Part shown: positions 43,056-52,605 of the stretch, piece after piece
Layout of the letters: every line of letters begins with the position of its first letter
How positions within the stretch are numbered: the stretch's first letter is position 1
Assembly (NCBI GenBank): GCA_965207495.1
Contig: OZ242287.1
Coordinates: forward strand, 806,001 to 870,000
Reading direction: 5' to 3'
Source of the DNA: Bin5 sp965207495
GTDB taxonomy: Bacteria; Chloroflexota; Anaerolineae; Caldilineales; Caldilineaceae
DNA: 64,000 bases
Notes under the pieces: model-generated
What the model saw: the letters and a program-made list of their open reading frames with translations, nothing else
Databases searched by the model: none
What the model was told of the DNA's origin: nothing
Program-made: the position numbers and the translations under genes

Positions 43056-46000
43056 GTGTCTGCTTGTCTGCTATGCGGGATTCTCCTCCTGTTGTTAACG
43101 GGGGGTACCGCCGCGCCGGCACATGCCGAGGCCCAACCCGCTCTGCCGCGTCAGTCAACGACCGCGACCGCTCCCATCGACGTAATCGTCATTCTCGATG
43201 ACTCCGGCAGCATGGCCACCTGCTGGCCCTGGCCGCAAGGCAAACCGCCTGCCGGTCCCCCTTGTGAAGACGCCACCCTAAACGCCCCCAGCGACCCCAA
43301 CGAACTGCGCTATAGCGCGGCCCGTCTCCTGGTCCATCTGGCCGACAGCGAAGACCGCATCGCCGTTCTGCGTTTCGACAGTACCGCCGAGGGCGTAGGC
43401 GCCATGAGCCTGCTGCAAGAGGTCGGCAGCCCCGAAAACCGTAGCCGTCTGGCTGCTTCGCTTCAGTCCCCCGAGGAGTATGCGCTGCGCGGCTTCACAC
43501 GCATGGATCTGGGGTTGCAGGAGGCGCTGCGGCTGCTTGAGGTACACGGCGACCCTGATCGCAGCCAGTACGTTCTGCTGTTGACCGACGGGGAGCCGAC
43601 CGCCCCGTTGCAGGTCACCGGCCAGAGGGCGACGATCACCAATCTCGTGGCCCAGATCGAGGACGTAGGCGCACTGCTCTACCCGGTAATCCTCTGCAAT
43701 CCCGATGCGGGCTGCGCCGGTGATTTTCTCAAAACCAGTTCTCCGCTGGCGCGGGAGGCCAAGAGTTCACAGGACCTTCTGCTTATTTTCAGCGAACTTT
43801 TCGCCGAGATGAAGTCGGACCGCTCGGTCGTCACCCACCGCAATGTGCAGGGCAACCTGACAATCTCGATTCGCAATGCCCATGGCGCCGGCAGTATCGC
43901 CTTTGTAAGCCCGCAGTCGGCGATCACCGCTGTCGAAAGGGACGGCGCGCCCATGCCGACGCAGAGCCTGCTCGCCGACGGCAACATCGATCTCAACGTC
44001 GCTGTCGCGCCGCTGGCAGCAGGCGAATGGGTGGCCAAAACAACCGACCTGAGCAGCTTTGCCGTCGTCCAGGCCAACAGCTATCCCGAGCTGCTCTTCC
44101 CGCCTCCCAGCGTACAGGGCAATGCTGCTTCAGCGCGCTACTCTCCTGCCGGCAAATCGCCTCTCGTCGTCGTTACCGGCGCCGGGCCCGCCGCCGACGA
44201 GCCGCTGATGCTCAATGGCAACCTGCCGATTCCACTCCTGGGTCAGGACCCGCTCAGCGGCAGAACGGTCGCCGTCCAGCAGCTTTCCGGCGGCGTCGAA
44301 GAGGTCATGATTCAGTTGGGAGAAGATAGAGAACCGTTGCAGCTGCGGCGCACCTTCCGGCTTCACACCGCGGAGGATCTGCCCAAGGCGCAGGTCTTCT
44401 CTCCCTCCGCCAGCAATCCCGGAATTCTCCAAGACGGCAGCCTGCAACTTCAGGTCGGTTTTGGCCCCGGCATCCGGCTGGAGGATATCCAGGCCGCTGT
44501 CTACGTCACCGACCTTGACGGCGGCGATATTGTCTACCGCAAGCGGATCAACTGTGGTGAACATGTATGCACCGACGACGGCTTTATGCCGCAGGACGGG
44601 CGTGACTACGAGGCGCTCTTCCTGTTGACGGCGACCGTCAATGGGGTCCGTTTCGGGGATTATGCGCGCACGCTATTGGAAGTGGAGCCGGCGATATATG
44701 TGAAGGGACTGCCTGCCGATATCGATTTGGCGAAGATGCCGCCGGAAGGGTGGCCGCTGACGGTCCAGGCGAGTACGGTTGAAGAGATCGGGACGCTGGA
44801 AGCGTCGCTGGTCCTGCGCCGGTCCGATACAAGCGAAATCATCCGCGAGGCCTCTGTAAACCTTTCCGTAGATGTGCCCGAAAACGGTATCCAGACAGCC
44901 CTCCTGCATGTGGACGGCCTCGACCTGCTGCGCCCCGGCCAATACGAAGGCCAACTGAATCTGTCGGCTTTCAGTCCGGCCGGCCTGCCCATGGAGGTCC
45001 AGGTGCGCCCCGCCCCCTCGCTGCCTGTTCTCCTGGATATTCCCCGCTCCCAGGCTCGCATCCAGGTGCAGGAGGCCGACTTCGGCGCGCTGCTCTACGA
45101 TACGTCACCGAACTTCCGGCTGGACGAGCAGATCCTGCTGCCGGTCGCCTACACCGGGGATACCCCCTTTCGCCTGACGGTTGAACTGGCCGAAAGCAGC
45201 TGCAGCGGCCTCACCGCCACTGCCGGTGATCTGCAGCCCTTTGATGCGGCGGTCGACAGCGCTGCCGGTTCCGAAGGTTCGGAAGGACTGCAGCCGGCCA
45301 ACTGGGCGCTGCCGGTTCGCCTGCAGAGCGAAGGACCGATGTCTGCAGGCAGCTGTAACGGTCTCCTCAGTCTGGCCGGTCCGAGCCAGGACTTCGACGT
45401 CCTTTCCGCGCACCCCCCATCCGGCGCGGGTCCGTCCTCAGAGACGACTGTGCCGTTCCGTCTCCAGATTCGTGACGTGGAGTGGGGTGTCGCCGGCGCG
45501 ATCGATTTTGGCGATCTGGGGCGGGCCGGCGAAAAGACGACCGACACGCTCTTCCTGCGTTTTAACGGCAAAACGCCTTTTGTGGTTGAAATCGTCGGCA
45601 TGGCCGTATCGGGCGAGACCGGCGACGGCGTCATGTCGCTGGATGAAAGTTACCTCGAAGTCCCTCCGGTGGAAGTCAACGGATTGCCCGATGACGAAGG
45701 CTTCTTCGAGGTCCCCGTCACCCTTTTCGCCCGCAAGGCTCTGCCCAAGGATGCTCTGAGCGGCTCCATTTACAGCGGGGAGTTGCTGTTGAGCATCGTC
45801 GGCCTGGCCGGCGAAATACGGTCGGTCGATATCAGCTTCCGCAGCCCGACCCTCTATCAGCGCTATGTAGAGTGGTGGCTGCGGCCCTTTTACACCTTCC
45901 CGCTGGTTTTCTGCAGCGGACCGATGGCGCTGCTGGCGCTGCTCATTGTGGTGGCGCGTGCCCGCACTCGCGGGTACAATATGGAAGACGACGAAGATCC

Positions 46001-46442
46001 GGGATTGACCCTGCCTGGGCAGGATTCCCCCCTTACGCCTGGATACGCTGCCGCCCCCGGCAGTCCGGACAGCTGGCATAACGCCAACGGGCCGGACGCC
46101 GCGTTCGTCATGTCGAACACGGCCGGGGGATCAGCGCACGCGTCCTACCCGCCGCCCGTCCCAGGGCCAGCGGCAGGTTCGCCAGGCTATTCCCCTGCCT
46201 CTGAGAATATTGCTGATACCGCGGCTGGGCGCTTTGCCGGTTCCGGCAATTCGGACAGTTGGCAAGGCGCCGGCGCGGGATCGCAGGAGTCCGCCTGGGA
46301 CTCAGCCTGGGACCAAAGAGGCTGGGGGGGCGACCCTTACTCGTCCGCGGGGTCCGGTGATTTCGGCCGGACAGAGACGGCCGGCGACGAGCAGAACGGT
46401 TCACCCGCCGACCCTTGGGGCAGCCCGCGAGACAGTTTCTAG
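43056..46442 (+). CDS. Membrane-anchored von Willebrand A domain protein of the tubulin-like locus
   Basis: The product is 1,128 aa from GTG 43056. A CTG at 42981 with AGGAG six bases upstream would add a positively charged signal-peptide start (RRFSQDWDRRPW) and may be the true start. The hydrophobic CGILLLLLTGGTAAPAHA targets export. The vWA domain begins IDVIVILDDSGSMATC; DDSGS (48-52) is the MIDAS metal site, with LLLTDGEPTAP later. Long beta-rich regions follow, then one membrane helix (PLVFCSGPMALLALLIVVA). A Gly/Ser/Trp-rich cytoplasmic tail (QESAWDSAWDQRGWGGDPYS) could contact the tubulin-like proteins encoded next. Confidence 0.8.
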   Translation: MSACLLCGILLLLLTGGTAAPAHAEAQPALPRQSTTATAPIDVIVILDDSGSMATCWPWPQGKPPAGPPCEDATLNAPSDPNELRYSAARLLVHLADSEDRIAVLRFDSTAEGVGAMSLLQEVGSPENRSRLAASLQSPEEYALRGFTRMDLGLQEALRLLEVHGDPDRSQYVLLLTDGEPTAPLQVTGQRATITNLVAQIEDVGALLYPVILCNPDAGCAGDFLKTSSPLAREAKSSQDLLLIFSELFAEMKSDRSVVTHRNVQGNLTISIRNAHGAGSIAFVSPQSAITAVERDGAPMPTQSLLADGNIDLNVAVAPLAAGEWVAKTTDLSSFAVVQANSYPELLFPPPSVQGNAASARYSPAGKSPLVVVTGAGPAADEPLMLNGNLPIPLLGQDPLSGRTVAVQQLSGGVEEVMIQLGEDREPLQLRRTFRLHTAEDLPKAQVFSPSASNPGILQDGSLQLQVGFGPGIRLEDIQAAVYVTDLDGGDIVYRKRINCGEHVCTDDGFMPQDGRDYEALFLLTATVNGVRFGDYARTLLEVEPAIYVKGLPADIDLAKMPPEGWPLTVQASTVEEIGTLEASLVLRRSDTSEIIREASVNLSVDVPENGIQTALLHVDGLDLLRPGQYEGQLNLSAFSPAGLPMEVQVRPAPSLPVLLDIPRSQARIQVQEADFGALLYDTSPNFRLDEQILLPVAYTGDTPFRLTVELAESSCSGLTATAGDLQPFDAAVDSAAGSEGSEGLQPANWALPVRLQSEGPMSAGSCNGLLSLAGPSQDFDVLSAHPPSGAGPSSETTVPFRLQIRDVEWGVAGAIDFGDLGRAGEKTTDTLFLRFNGKTPFVVEIVGMAVSGETGDGVMSLDESYLEVPPVEVNGLPDDEGFFEVPVTLFARKALPKDALSGSIYSGELLLSIVGLAGEIRSVDISFRSPTLYQRYVEWWLRPFYTFPLVFCSGPMALLALLIVVARARTRGYNMEDDEDPGLTLPGQDSPLTPGYAAAPGSPDSWHNANGPDAAFVMSNTAGGSAHASYPPPVPGPAAGSPGYSPASENIADTAAGRFAGSGNSDSWQGAGAGSQESAWDSAWDQRGWGGDPYSSAGSGDFGRTETAGDEQNGSPADPWGSPRDSF

Positions 46443-46596
46443 CTCTCGGTCTTCCATGCGCTGCTGCTGCAGCATGTTGCCGGCGCCAGGCGTTCAGACA
46501 GCTGGCGGCAACCGGATAACCTGGCAACCTGCACGAATGAACGCGGTGACCAGAGACTGAGCACGAACGACAGATTCTTTGCGAAGGAAACCATAA

Positions 46597-49074
46597 ATGG
46601 ATCAGAACGGGGCACCGTTTATCAGTGAAAAGCCGACAATCTATCCGACCCTCGTGGTCGGCGTAGGCGGTATGGGCACCAATGCTGTGCGTGCTGTCAA
46701 ACGGCGCCTGCGTAAAGCATGGGGCGGCGAAACGCTTCCGGCGATGATTCAACTACTGGCGCTGGACACCGAACCGCTGATCAACAGGCTCGATCAGGAG
46801 CCTCTCTACGCCGATGAATCGGCCTACATGGGCAAATTCGACGCAACCCGCCTCGTCGACAACCTCGAAAACCATCCCGAAATCGCCCGCTGGTGGGACT
46901 ACCCTTCGATCCCTCTTGGCTATATCCACAACGGCGCCAAACAGCTGCGGCCCATCGGGCGGCTCTCCTTCTTCCGCAACTACGTCACCTTCAAGAGGCT
47001 GCTGGAGACGAAGTACGCGGCCCTGGACAAGATCCGTGATCTGGAGATGGCGCAGAATCGCCGCTTTCCCGTGATGAGCAACTATCAGCTCGTCTATATC
47101 GTCAGCAGCCTTTGCGGCGGCACCGGCGCCGGCATGTTTATGGACGTGGCCCACCGCGTGCGCGCGCTCGTGCGCAGCAACGCCCGCGTCGTCGGCATCT
47201 TTTTCATGCCGGACGTGCTCGAAGAGGAGATCAACAGCGACCTGCAGCGTCGGCGCATCAAAGCCAACGCCTACGCCGCGCTCAAAGAGCTGAACTACTT
47301 CCAGGAAACACAGCAGTTCCAGGAACTCTACCCCAGCGAACAGCGGGCCCTGCCCGACACACCCTATGCTCCGTTCGACTTTATCTTTCTGGTCGGGCGT
47401 ACCAACCGCGAAGGCCGTAGTCTGTCTCGCAAAACCGATGCCGAGAACCTGGCCGCACATCTGATCCAGCTCACAGCCATCAGCCATCTGAGCAGCGAAA
47501 TCCTCGGGCTGGAAGTGAACGTGGTGCGCGAACGCATGGCCGGCAGCGTGCCTGCCGCCGAGGTGGTGAACGATCGCCGCAAAGGACAGCCTCCGGCGAA
47601 GGGAAACTATCTGGTTTACAGCGGCTTTGCCACATCCGCGATCGTCGCGCCGGACGAGTCACTGGTCAACTTCTGGCAACAGGCATTCCTGGCAGACTGC
47701 ATGAGGCGCCTGGCCGCCGGGCCGGAACTCAACGACCCGCGCCAGCCCATCTCCCCACAGACTCGCCAAAAAGTTGTCACCGCCTGGCAGGGCCTCCTGG
47801 CCAGGATGCGTTCCCGCTATCTCTCGCTCGACAACGACAGGCTGGAGGAGATGGCCGAGGAGGTCGAAGAACAACGCGGCGCATGGCTCGGTTTCAAGTC
47901 CGCGGTCGACGAAACCTTCCGCCAGGTAATCCTGGATACCGGACTGCGCGGCGCGCTGACGCTGGCCGACCTGCTGGCGCCGCTGAATCCCTCCGCCGCG
48001 CCCGTCGAATCTCTGGTCAAACAGAGACTCTTTCTGTTAAGCAATCATCCCGTCATGGAGGAGGACCGCGTCCGCTGGCGCTCCCTCCTGGCCCAGCAGG
48101 GCGGCGCGGCCGAACAGATCGGCCAGATTGCCGGCGGCCTGGGCGACCTGATGCTGGCAGCCTTCAATCCCCGCCAGGCCCGCGACCGCGCCCGTGACAT
48201 GCGCCAGCGCAAAGACCGCGCCCGTCTTAACCAGCGCCGCGACATCCTGGAGCGAATCCTCGTCGAGCGACTCTTCGCCTACGGCACACAGCTGCGGGAA
48301 CTGTTCCGCTCACAGATCGACTATGCCGGCAGCGCGTTGGGCCGGGCCAATCATGCTGCCAGGCGGGCCGCCGAACGCATCGATCCCCGCATCCCCGACG
48401 GCACCGCCAGCACCAATACGTACTATGAACTGGAGACCGGCGCCGTCGGCCGCGACTATCTGCAACACTTCTATCGCAACGCAGCCCAGGTCGTCTACCC
48501 CAGCGACTGGGAGGTCCTGCTCGGGCCCGTAATCGACCGCACCCTGAACTTCGGCCAGGCGGTCAGCGGTGAGGAACTTCTCGCGAACCTCACCAATGCG
48601 ATCGCCACCGAAAGGGGGCTGTTGGGCCGGGTTCTGCAGTGCGTCGATATCCGCCATATTATCGGCGTGCAACATGGCGAAGAGACACAGCAGGCACGAC
48701 CACTGCCCAACAACCGCCTTCAGCAGTGGCTGGACCGTCTGAACCCCTACATTCGCTGGGATTCGGACCGCTTCAGCTTCCACGACGGCAATCTGGAGCA
48801 TATCCGCCTCGCGGCCACACCGTCAACGCGCGAAGACGACACGCAGTTGGCGCTGGCGATGGTCGGTCAAGAGGACATGAAATGGATACCCACCGGCGAC
48901 ACCGGTCGCATGGACGCCGTCTGGATCGTCCATGGCCTGCCGGTGACGCTGATCGATCGCCTGGACGAGTTCCGCGCCCAATATGAAAACAAGCTCGATT
49001 TCCCCGCTCGCGAGGAGTTTCATCTCCATCCCGCCTGGGTCGACCTGCCCGAGATTACCGAAAATGATCTCTAG
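46597..49074 (+). CDS. FtsZ/tubulin-like GTPase (Tubulin_2 type)
   Basis: The product is 825 aa. VVGVGGMGTNAVRAVKRRL (residues 20-38) matches the first nucleotide-binding loop of FtsZ. SSLCGGTGAGMFMDVAHRVR carries the tubulin signature GGTGxG at 174-179. ARVVGIFFMPDVLEEEINSD and a large C-terminal region with charged helices follow (GDLMLAAFNPRQARDRARDM). It is more than twice as long as FtsZ, as expected for this distinct branch, which Makarova and Koonin described in 2010 as part of a predicted membrane-remodelling system with vWA proteins. GTP binding and polymerisation are inferred. No membrane helix is seen. Confidence 0.85.
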   Translation: MDQNGAPFISEKPTIYPTLVVGVGGMGTNAVRAVKRRLRKAWGGETLPAMIQLLALDTEPLINRLDQEPLYADESAYMGKFDATRLVDNLENHPEIARWWDYPSIPLGYIHNGAKQLRPIGRLSFFRNYVTFKRLLETKYAALDKIRDLEMAQNRRFPVMSNYQLVYIVSSLCGGTGAGMFMDVAHRVRALVRSNARVVGIFFMPDVLEEEINSDLQRRRIKANAYAALKELNYFQETQQFQELYPSEQRALPDTPYAPFDFIFLVGRTNREGRSLSRKTDAENLAAHLIQLTAISHLSSEILGLEVNVVRERMAGSVPAAEVVNDRRKGQPPAKGNYLVYSGFATSAIVAPDESLVNFWQQAFLADCMRRLAAGPELNDPRQPISPQTRQKVVTAWQGLLARMRSRYLSLDNDRLEEMAEEVEEQRGAWLGFKSAVDETFRQVILDTGLRGALTLADLLAPLNPSAAPVESLVKQRLFLLSNHPVMEEDRVRWRSLLAQQGGAAEQIGQIAGGLGDLMLAAFNPRQARDRARDMRQRKDRARLNQRRDILERILVERLFAYGTQLRELFRSQIDYAGSALGRANHAARRAAERIDPRIPDGTASTNTYYELETGAVGRDYLQHFYRNAAQVVYPSDWEVLLGPVIDRTLNFGQAVSGEELLANLTNAIATERGLLGRVLQCVDIRHIIGVQHGEETQQARPLPNNRLQQWLDRLNPYIRWDSDRFSFHDGNLEHIRLAATPSTREDDTQLALAMVGQEDMKWIPTGDTGRMDAVWIVHGLPVTLIDRLDEFRAQYENKLDFPAREEFHLHPAWVDLPEITENDL

Positions 49075-49208
49075 CGCTGGACTGCCATCTATTCCCGACG
49101 AGATCAGCAGCCCTGTACCGACTGGGGCCATCTGTTATAGAATAAGTTTCTTGGCGCCTAACGCTATCAGACAACAAAAAACTAGAAACTAGCTACTAAA
49201 AACATCCA

Positions 49209-52200
49209 ATGATTCCCGGCGCAACCCGCAGCCGAGCCGCAATACTATGTCTTGGTGGATGGGGCCTGCAAACGATGCTCCACTTGGCGCCGCGCCTGCA
49301 GTCTGCCCAGGAACAGCGAACTGCTACCGGCGTCGAGGGCCCCGATCTGACGCGCATCACCCGCTTTGCCGCTCTCCTGCCCTCCGATCAACTCAATCAT
49401 CAGGACGAGATTGCGCTCAGTCTGTTCACCCTGCGTGATAACCGTCTGCCGCCCTTCTATCTTGAGCGGCTGCTAACCGGGCTGATGCGTTCCCCGCCCC
49501 CAGCCGTCCCTGAGCTGCCGCAGACGACAAGCCACTGGCGCCGGGCAACAAGCCAGCGGCGGGCCAGCCTGCTGCTGGCGGCGGCCGGAGACGCGCTCCA
49601 CCCCCTGCAATGGCAGTCGACAAGGTTCTCCCCGAATCAACCTGGGGCAGAAGGCGCCGCGGCCGCAACCGCCAGGCCTTCTCGCAGGGGTCTGCCTTGG
49701 CCATTCCGGAGATCTAACAAGGACGATGGCGCCGGCAGCGCAGATATCCCCCCTTCATCGCCCGCGGCTTCGTCTGAACCGCCAACACGCCGGCATGCAT
49801 TTCGCGCTGCGCTCAAGGACGGCGGCAGCATCGCACATCTCGTCGCATCCAATATCATCGATCCCATCCGCGCCGACACCCTTGTTCCCGGCGATCCCTT
49901 TGTACAGACGACCCTGTACGTGATTGCACCCCTCTATGAGCCGTTGACGTCGGCGCTGATCTGGCCGGCGATCGCGCACCAGCTCAACTATCTGGGCCAG
50001 CGCCACATCGCCCAGGTCGTCGGCATCTTCGCCGCCGGCAGCTACGCCACCGACAGCACCCGCACTGTCGAAGACGCCTCCTGCTACGCGGCACTGGCCG
50101 AACTGGAGGCGTTCTCCGGTCTGCGCAGCGCCAACCTCAAACAGGTTGTCTCTTCCATCTTGAAAGGTTCCAAGGTTCGGTCCAGCCTGCCGGAGGAGTG
50201 GCTGGGAAAATCGCTTTTTGACCGCGTCTACCTGGTTGATCGGGAAAAGAGCAATCAGGGCCTGGCCCGCAACAGCTACGAGCTCTCCGTTCTCGTTGGC
50301 AACACCCTACAGGCGCTCATCGCCGCCGATGGGGCCGCCTATATTGATGAACAGGTCGGTATCGACCTGCGCAACGCCAGCGAACGCCCCTATAGCCTGC
50401 TCGGCGCCGCGGCCGATCATGTGCCGCTGGACTATATCTTTCGCGCCGCGCAGCAGCATGAAGGCAAACGGCTCGTGCGTGAGCAGGTCCTCCTCCAGCC
50501 GGGGAGTGCAGACGGTACGCCCACCGCCGGCTCACCCGGCGCCGGTGCTGCCGACCGCCTCGAACCACTGGCCTCCCTGCAGCATGTGGGCGCAACCTCG
50601 CACCAGGTATTGCACCGGCTCATCGAGCAGACGCCCGACCTGTTCAGGGACCTGAATCCCGAGTCGATCCAGGCGCTTGCAGTCCATCCGGGATACGTGC
50701 TGCCGTCAGCGACGGCGCGCAAAATGCGCGGCCTCAATCCGGTCCGCTGGCAGGCCGCCTTCGACAGTCAGTTCCAAGGTGTACTGGCCCAGTCTGAAGG
50801 CGCTTTCGGCGCAGAGGCTCTCGACGCGGCCTGGGGACTTGACGCCCTGGACGCGGAGGGTTTGCCCGTCAACTCCGCCGACAACCGTTTCCTGCCGGCC
50901 GTCGCGCAGCAGATGCGCTCTCACCTGCTCACCCTGATCGGCTCCGAACCGTCAGGTCTACTGCACGCACGGCGCCAACTTCACCAATGGCTGTTTGAAC
51001 TGGAGCAGGAACGGCTATATCCGTCTCTGGCAGCGGGTGACGCCGCCGCCTTTGCGCCTGCCGATGCAAACCGCGTTGAACGACAAATGGCGCTGCGCGA
51101 CTGGAGTAACCGCTACCGGCGTACGCTCGCCGATAAACCATCTCTGTTCGGTTCACTGACGCGGGTGTTGGGTCTGCTGGGCGGTATCGTCCTGCTGACC
51201 TTGCTCTACCTGTTCGGCTCCGGGCTGGTGAACAATGCGGACGATATCGTCACTGTGCAGAACGATCCCTCCGTACTTACGCAGCTGATGACCGGCGCGT
51301 CCATGGACGCAGTCGTCGACTTCGTCGGCAACGAGGCCAACGCCGCCACCTTTATCGGGTTGATGATCGGCGCGTTTCTGGGCGCGACCACCTCATACCG
51401 GCGGCGGGCGCAGCGCGTGCAGAAGCTGCGGCGCGAACGGGTCAATCTGGCCTGTTTCGAACTGACCGCCCGTCTGCAAGACAGCGTGTGGCGGGGGCTG
51501 GGCCGCGTCCATGACCGTCTTGAACAGATGCTAAAGCAGATGGATCACACGCTCGAACAGACCTGCCTGTCTCTACAGGACTGGTCCGTCAGCGAAAATA
51601 TGCCGCCCCTCCCGCCGGAGGACGCGATCACCTCCCATCTCTACCGGGCCCATCTCAGCCAGAACATGTGGGAACGCTGTCTGGCCTTCATGCGCAGCCT
51701 CCAGGTCGTTGACGGCGGCAGCCAGGCGGCCGGACATCCCCATTCCGCCGCGGGTGACTACAGGGGAGCGGAAGGACGCCTGCGCGCCATCTGGACAGCA
51801 CCCCATCGACTCGAACGGCTGGCGGCCCTGTTCACCGGCCAGGAAGCGTCATCCTACCCTCTCGCAGACGTTCTGGCCTCCTATGTGCGCGAGAGCGCGC
51901 AGACTGCGGCCGGCGAAAGCCCCCCCGCCCTCACCGATCAGGACCCGGACGGCAGCCGCACCGCGCACGATAGTGAAACCGAAATGGCGCGGCAGGCTTT
52001 TGTACGCACGCTCGCGCAGGAGCACAATCTGGAGCATCTTCTCTGGCGCGACGCCACCTCGGCAGAGGGTTTTGCCTCACTCTATCCGGACGGGGAGTTC
52101 ACGCCGGTCTCGACCGCCACCATCCGCTATCTGGAAAGCATGTGGAATCATGCCAAGCCCTCCGCCAACTACGATGTATCGGACCGGCTTGCCGCACAAG

Positions 52201-52493
52201 GGCTGCCGGTGGAGTTCGCAGCGGTCTCCGGAGACCCAGACAGCGACCTGACCGAGGATGTCATGCAGAGCCTGCGCATTCCCCGTCTGTTGACCGGTAA
52301 CCCATTTCAGATTGCCTTTGTCCGCACTCTGCACGGACTTCAGTTGAACGATCTGGGAGGCATGACGCGCTATTTGGCCGAGTTGGGTCGCATGGATAAC
52401 GTTTCGCGCCAGCAGATTCTGCTCACCGACGTCATCAATTCAGAGATGTATAACCAGCAGGACCCGCGCGATTCCCGCTCCGCCTGGTCATAG
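49209..52493 (+). CDS. Membrane-bound degenerate tubulin-like paralogue
   Basis: The product is 1,094 aa. Its N-terminal half aligns by eye with the preceding tubulin-like protein: AAILCLGGWGLQTMLHL stands for VVGVGGMGTNAVRAV, YVIAPLYEPLTSAL for YIVSSLCGGTGAGM, and VVGIF...CYAALAELEAF for VVGIF...AYAALKELNYF. FDRVYLVDREKSNQGLAR also matches FDFIFLVGRTNREGRSLS. The GGTGxG signature is replaced by EPLTSA (244-249), so nucleotide binding is probably lost. Two membrane helices lie at about 650-670 (LGLLGGIVLLTLLYLFGSGL) and 713-730. Arg-rich coiled-coil sequence follows. It may anchor or cap filaments of its partner. Confidence 0.65.
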   Translation: MIPGATRSRAAILCLGGWGLQTMLHLAPRLQSAQEQRTATGVEGPDLTRITRFAALLPSDQLNHQDEIALSLFTLRDNRLPPFYLERLLTGLMRSPPPAVPELPQTTSHWRRATSQRRASLLLAAAGDALHPLQWQSTRFSPNQPGAEGAAAATARPSRRGLPWPFRRSNKDDGAGSADIPPSSPAASSEPPTRRHAFRAALKDGGSIAHLVASNIIDPIRADTLVPGDPFVQTTLYVIAPLYEPLTSALIWPAIAHQLNYLGQRHIAQVVGIFAAGSYATDSTRTVEDASCYAALAELEAFSGLRSANLKQVVSSILKGSKVRSSLPEEWLGKSLFDRVYLVDREKSNQGLARNSYELSVLVGNTLQALIAADGAAYIDEQVGIDLRNASERPYSLLGAAADHVPLDYIFRAAQQHEGKRLVREQVLLQPGSADGTPTAGSPGAGAADRLEPLASLQHVGATSHQVLHRLIEQTPDLFRDLNPESIQALAVHPGYVLPSATARKMRGLNPVRWQAAFDSQFQGVLAQSEGAFGAEALDAAWGLDALDAEGLPVNSADNRFLPAVAQQMRSHLLTLIGSEPSGLLHARRQLHQWLFELEQERLYPSLAAGDAAAFAPADANRVERQMALRDWSNRYRRTLADKPSLFGSLTRVLGLLGGIVLLTLLYLFGSGLVNNADDIVTVQNDPSVLTQLMTGASMDAVVDFVGNEANAATFIGLMIGAFLGATTSYRRRAQRVQKLRRERVNLACFELTARLQDSVWRGLGRVHDRLEQMLKQMDHTLEQTCLSLQDWSVSENMPPLPPEDAITSHLYRAHLSQNMWERCLAFMRSLQVVDGGSQAAGHPHSAAGDYRGAEGRLRAIWTAPHRLERLAALFTGQEASSYPLADVLASYVRESAQTAAGESPPALTDQDPDGSRTAHDSETEMARQAFVRTLAQEHNLEHLLWRDATSAEGFASLYPDGEFTPVSTATIRYLESMWNHAKPSANYDVSDRLAAQGLPVEFAAVSGDPDSDLTEDVMQSLRIPRLLTGNPFQIAFVRTLHGLQLNDLGGMTRYLAELGRMDNVSRQQILLTDVINSEMYNQQDPRDSRSAWS

Positions 52494-52605
52494 CCGCAAC
52501 ACCGCCGCCACACCGCTGCGCGCAGCGCACGAAAGCTCTTTTGCGTTAAGAAATGAATAAACAGCGATTAACCGGGGTTACTGTAGTTGGCTAATCCGCA
52601 GTTGG

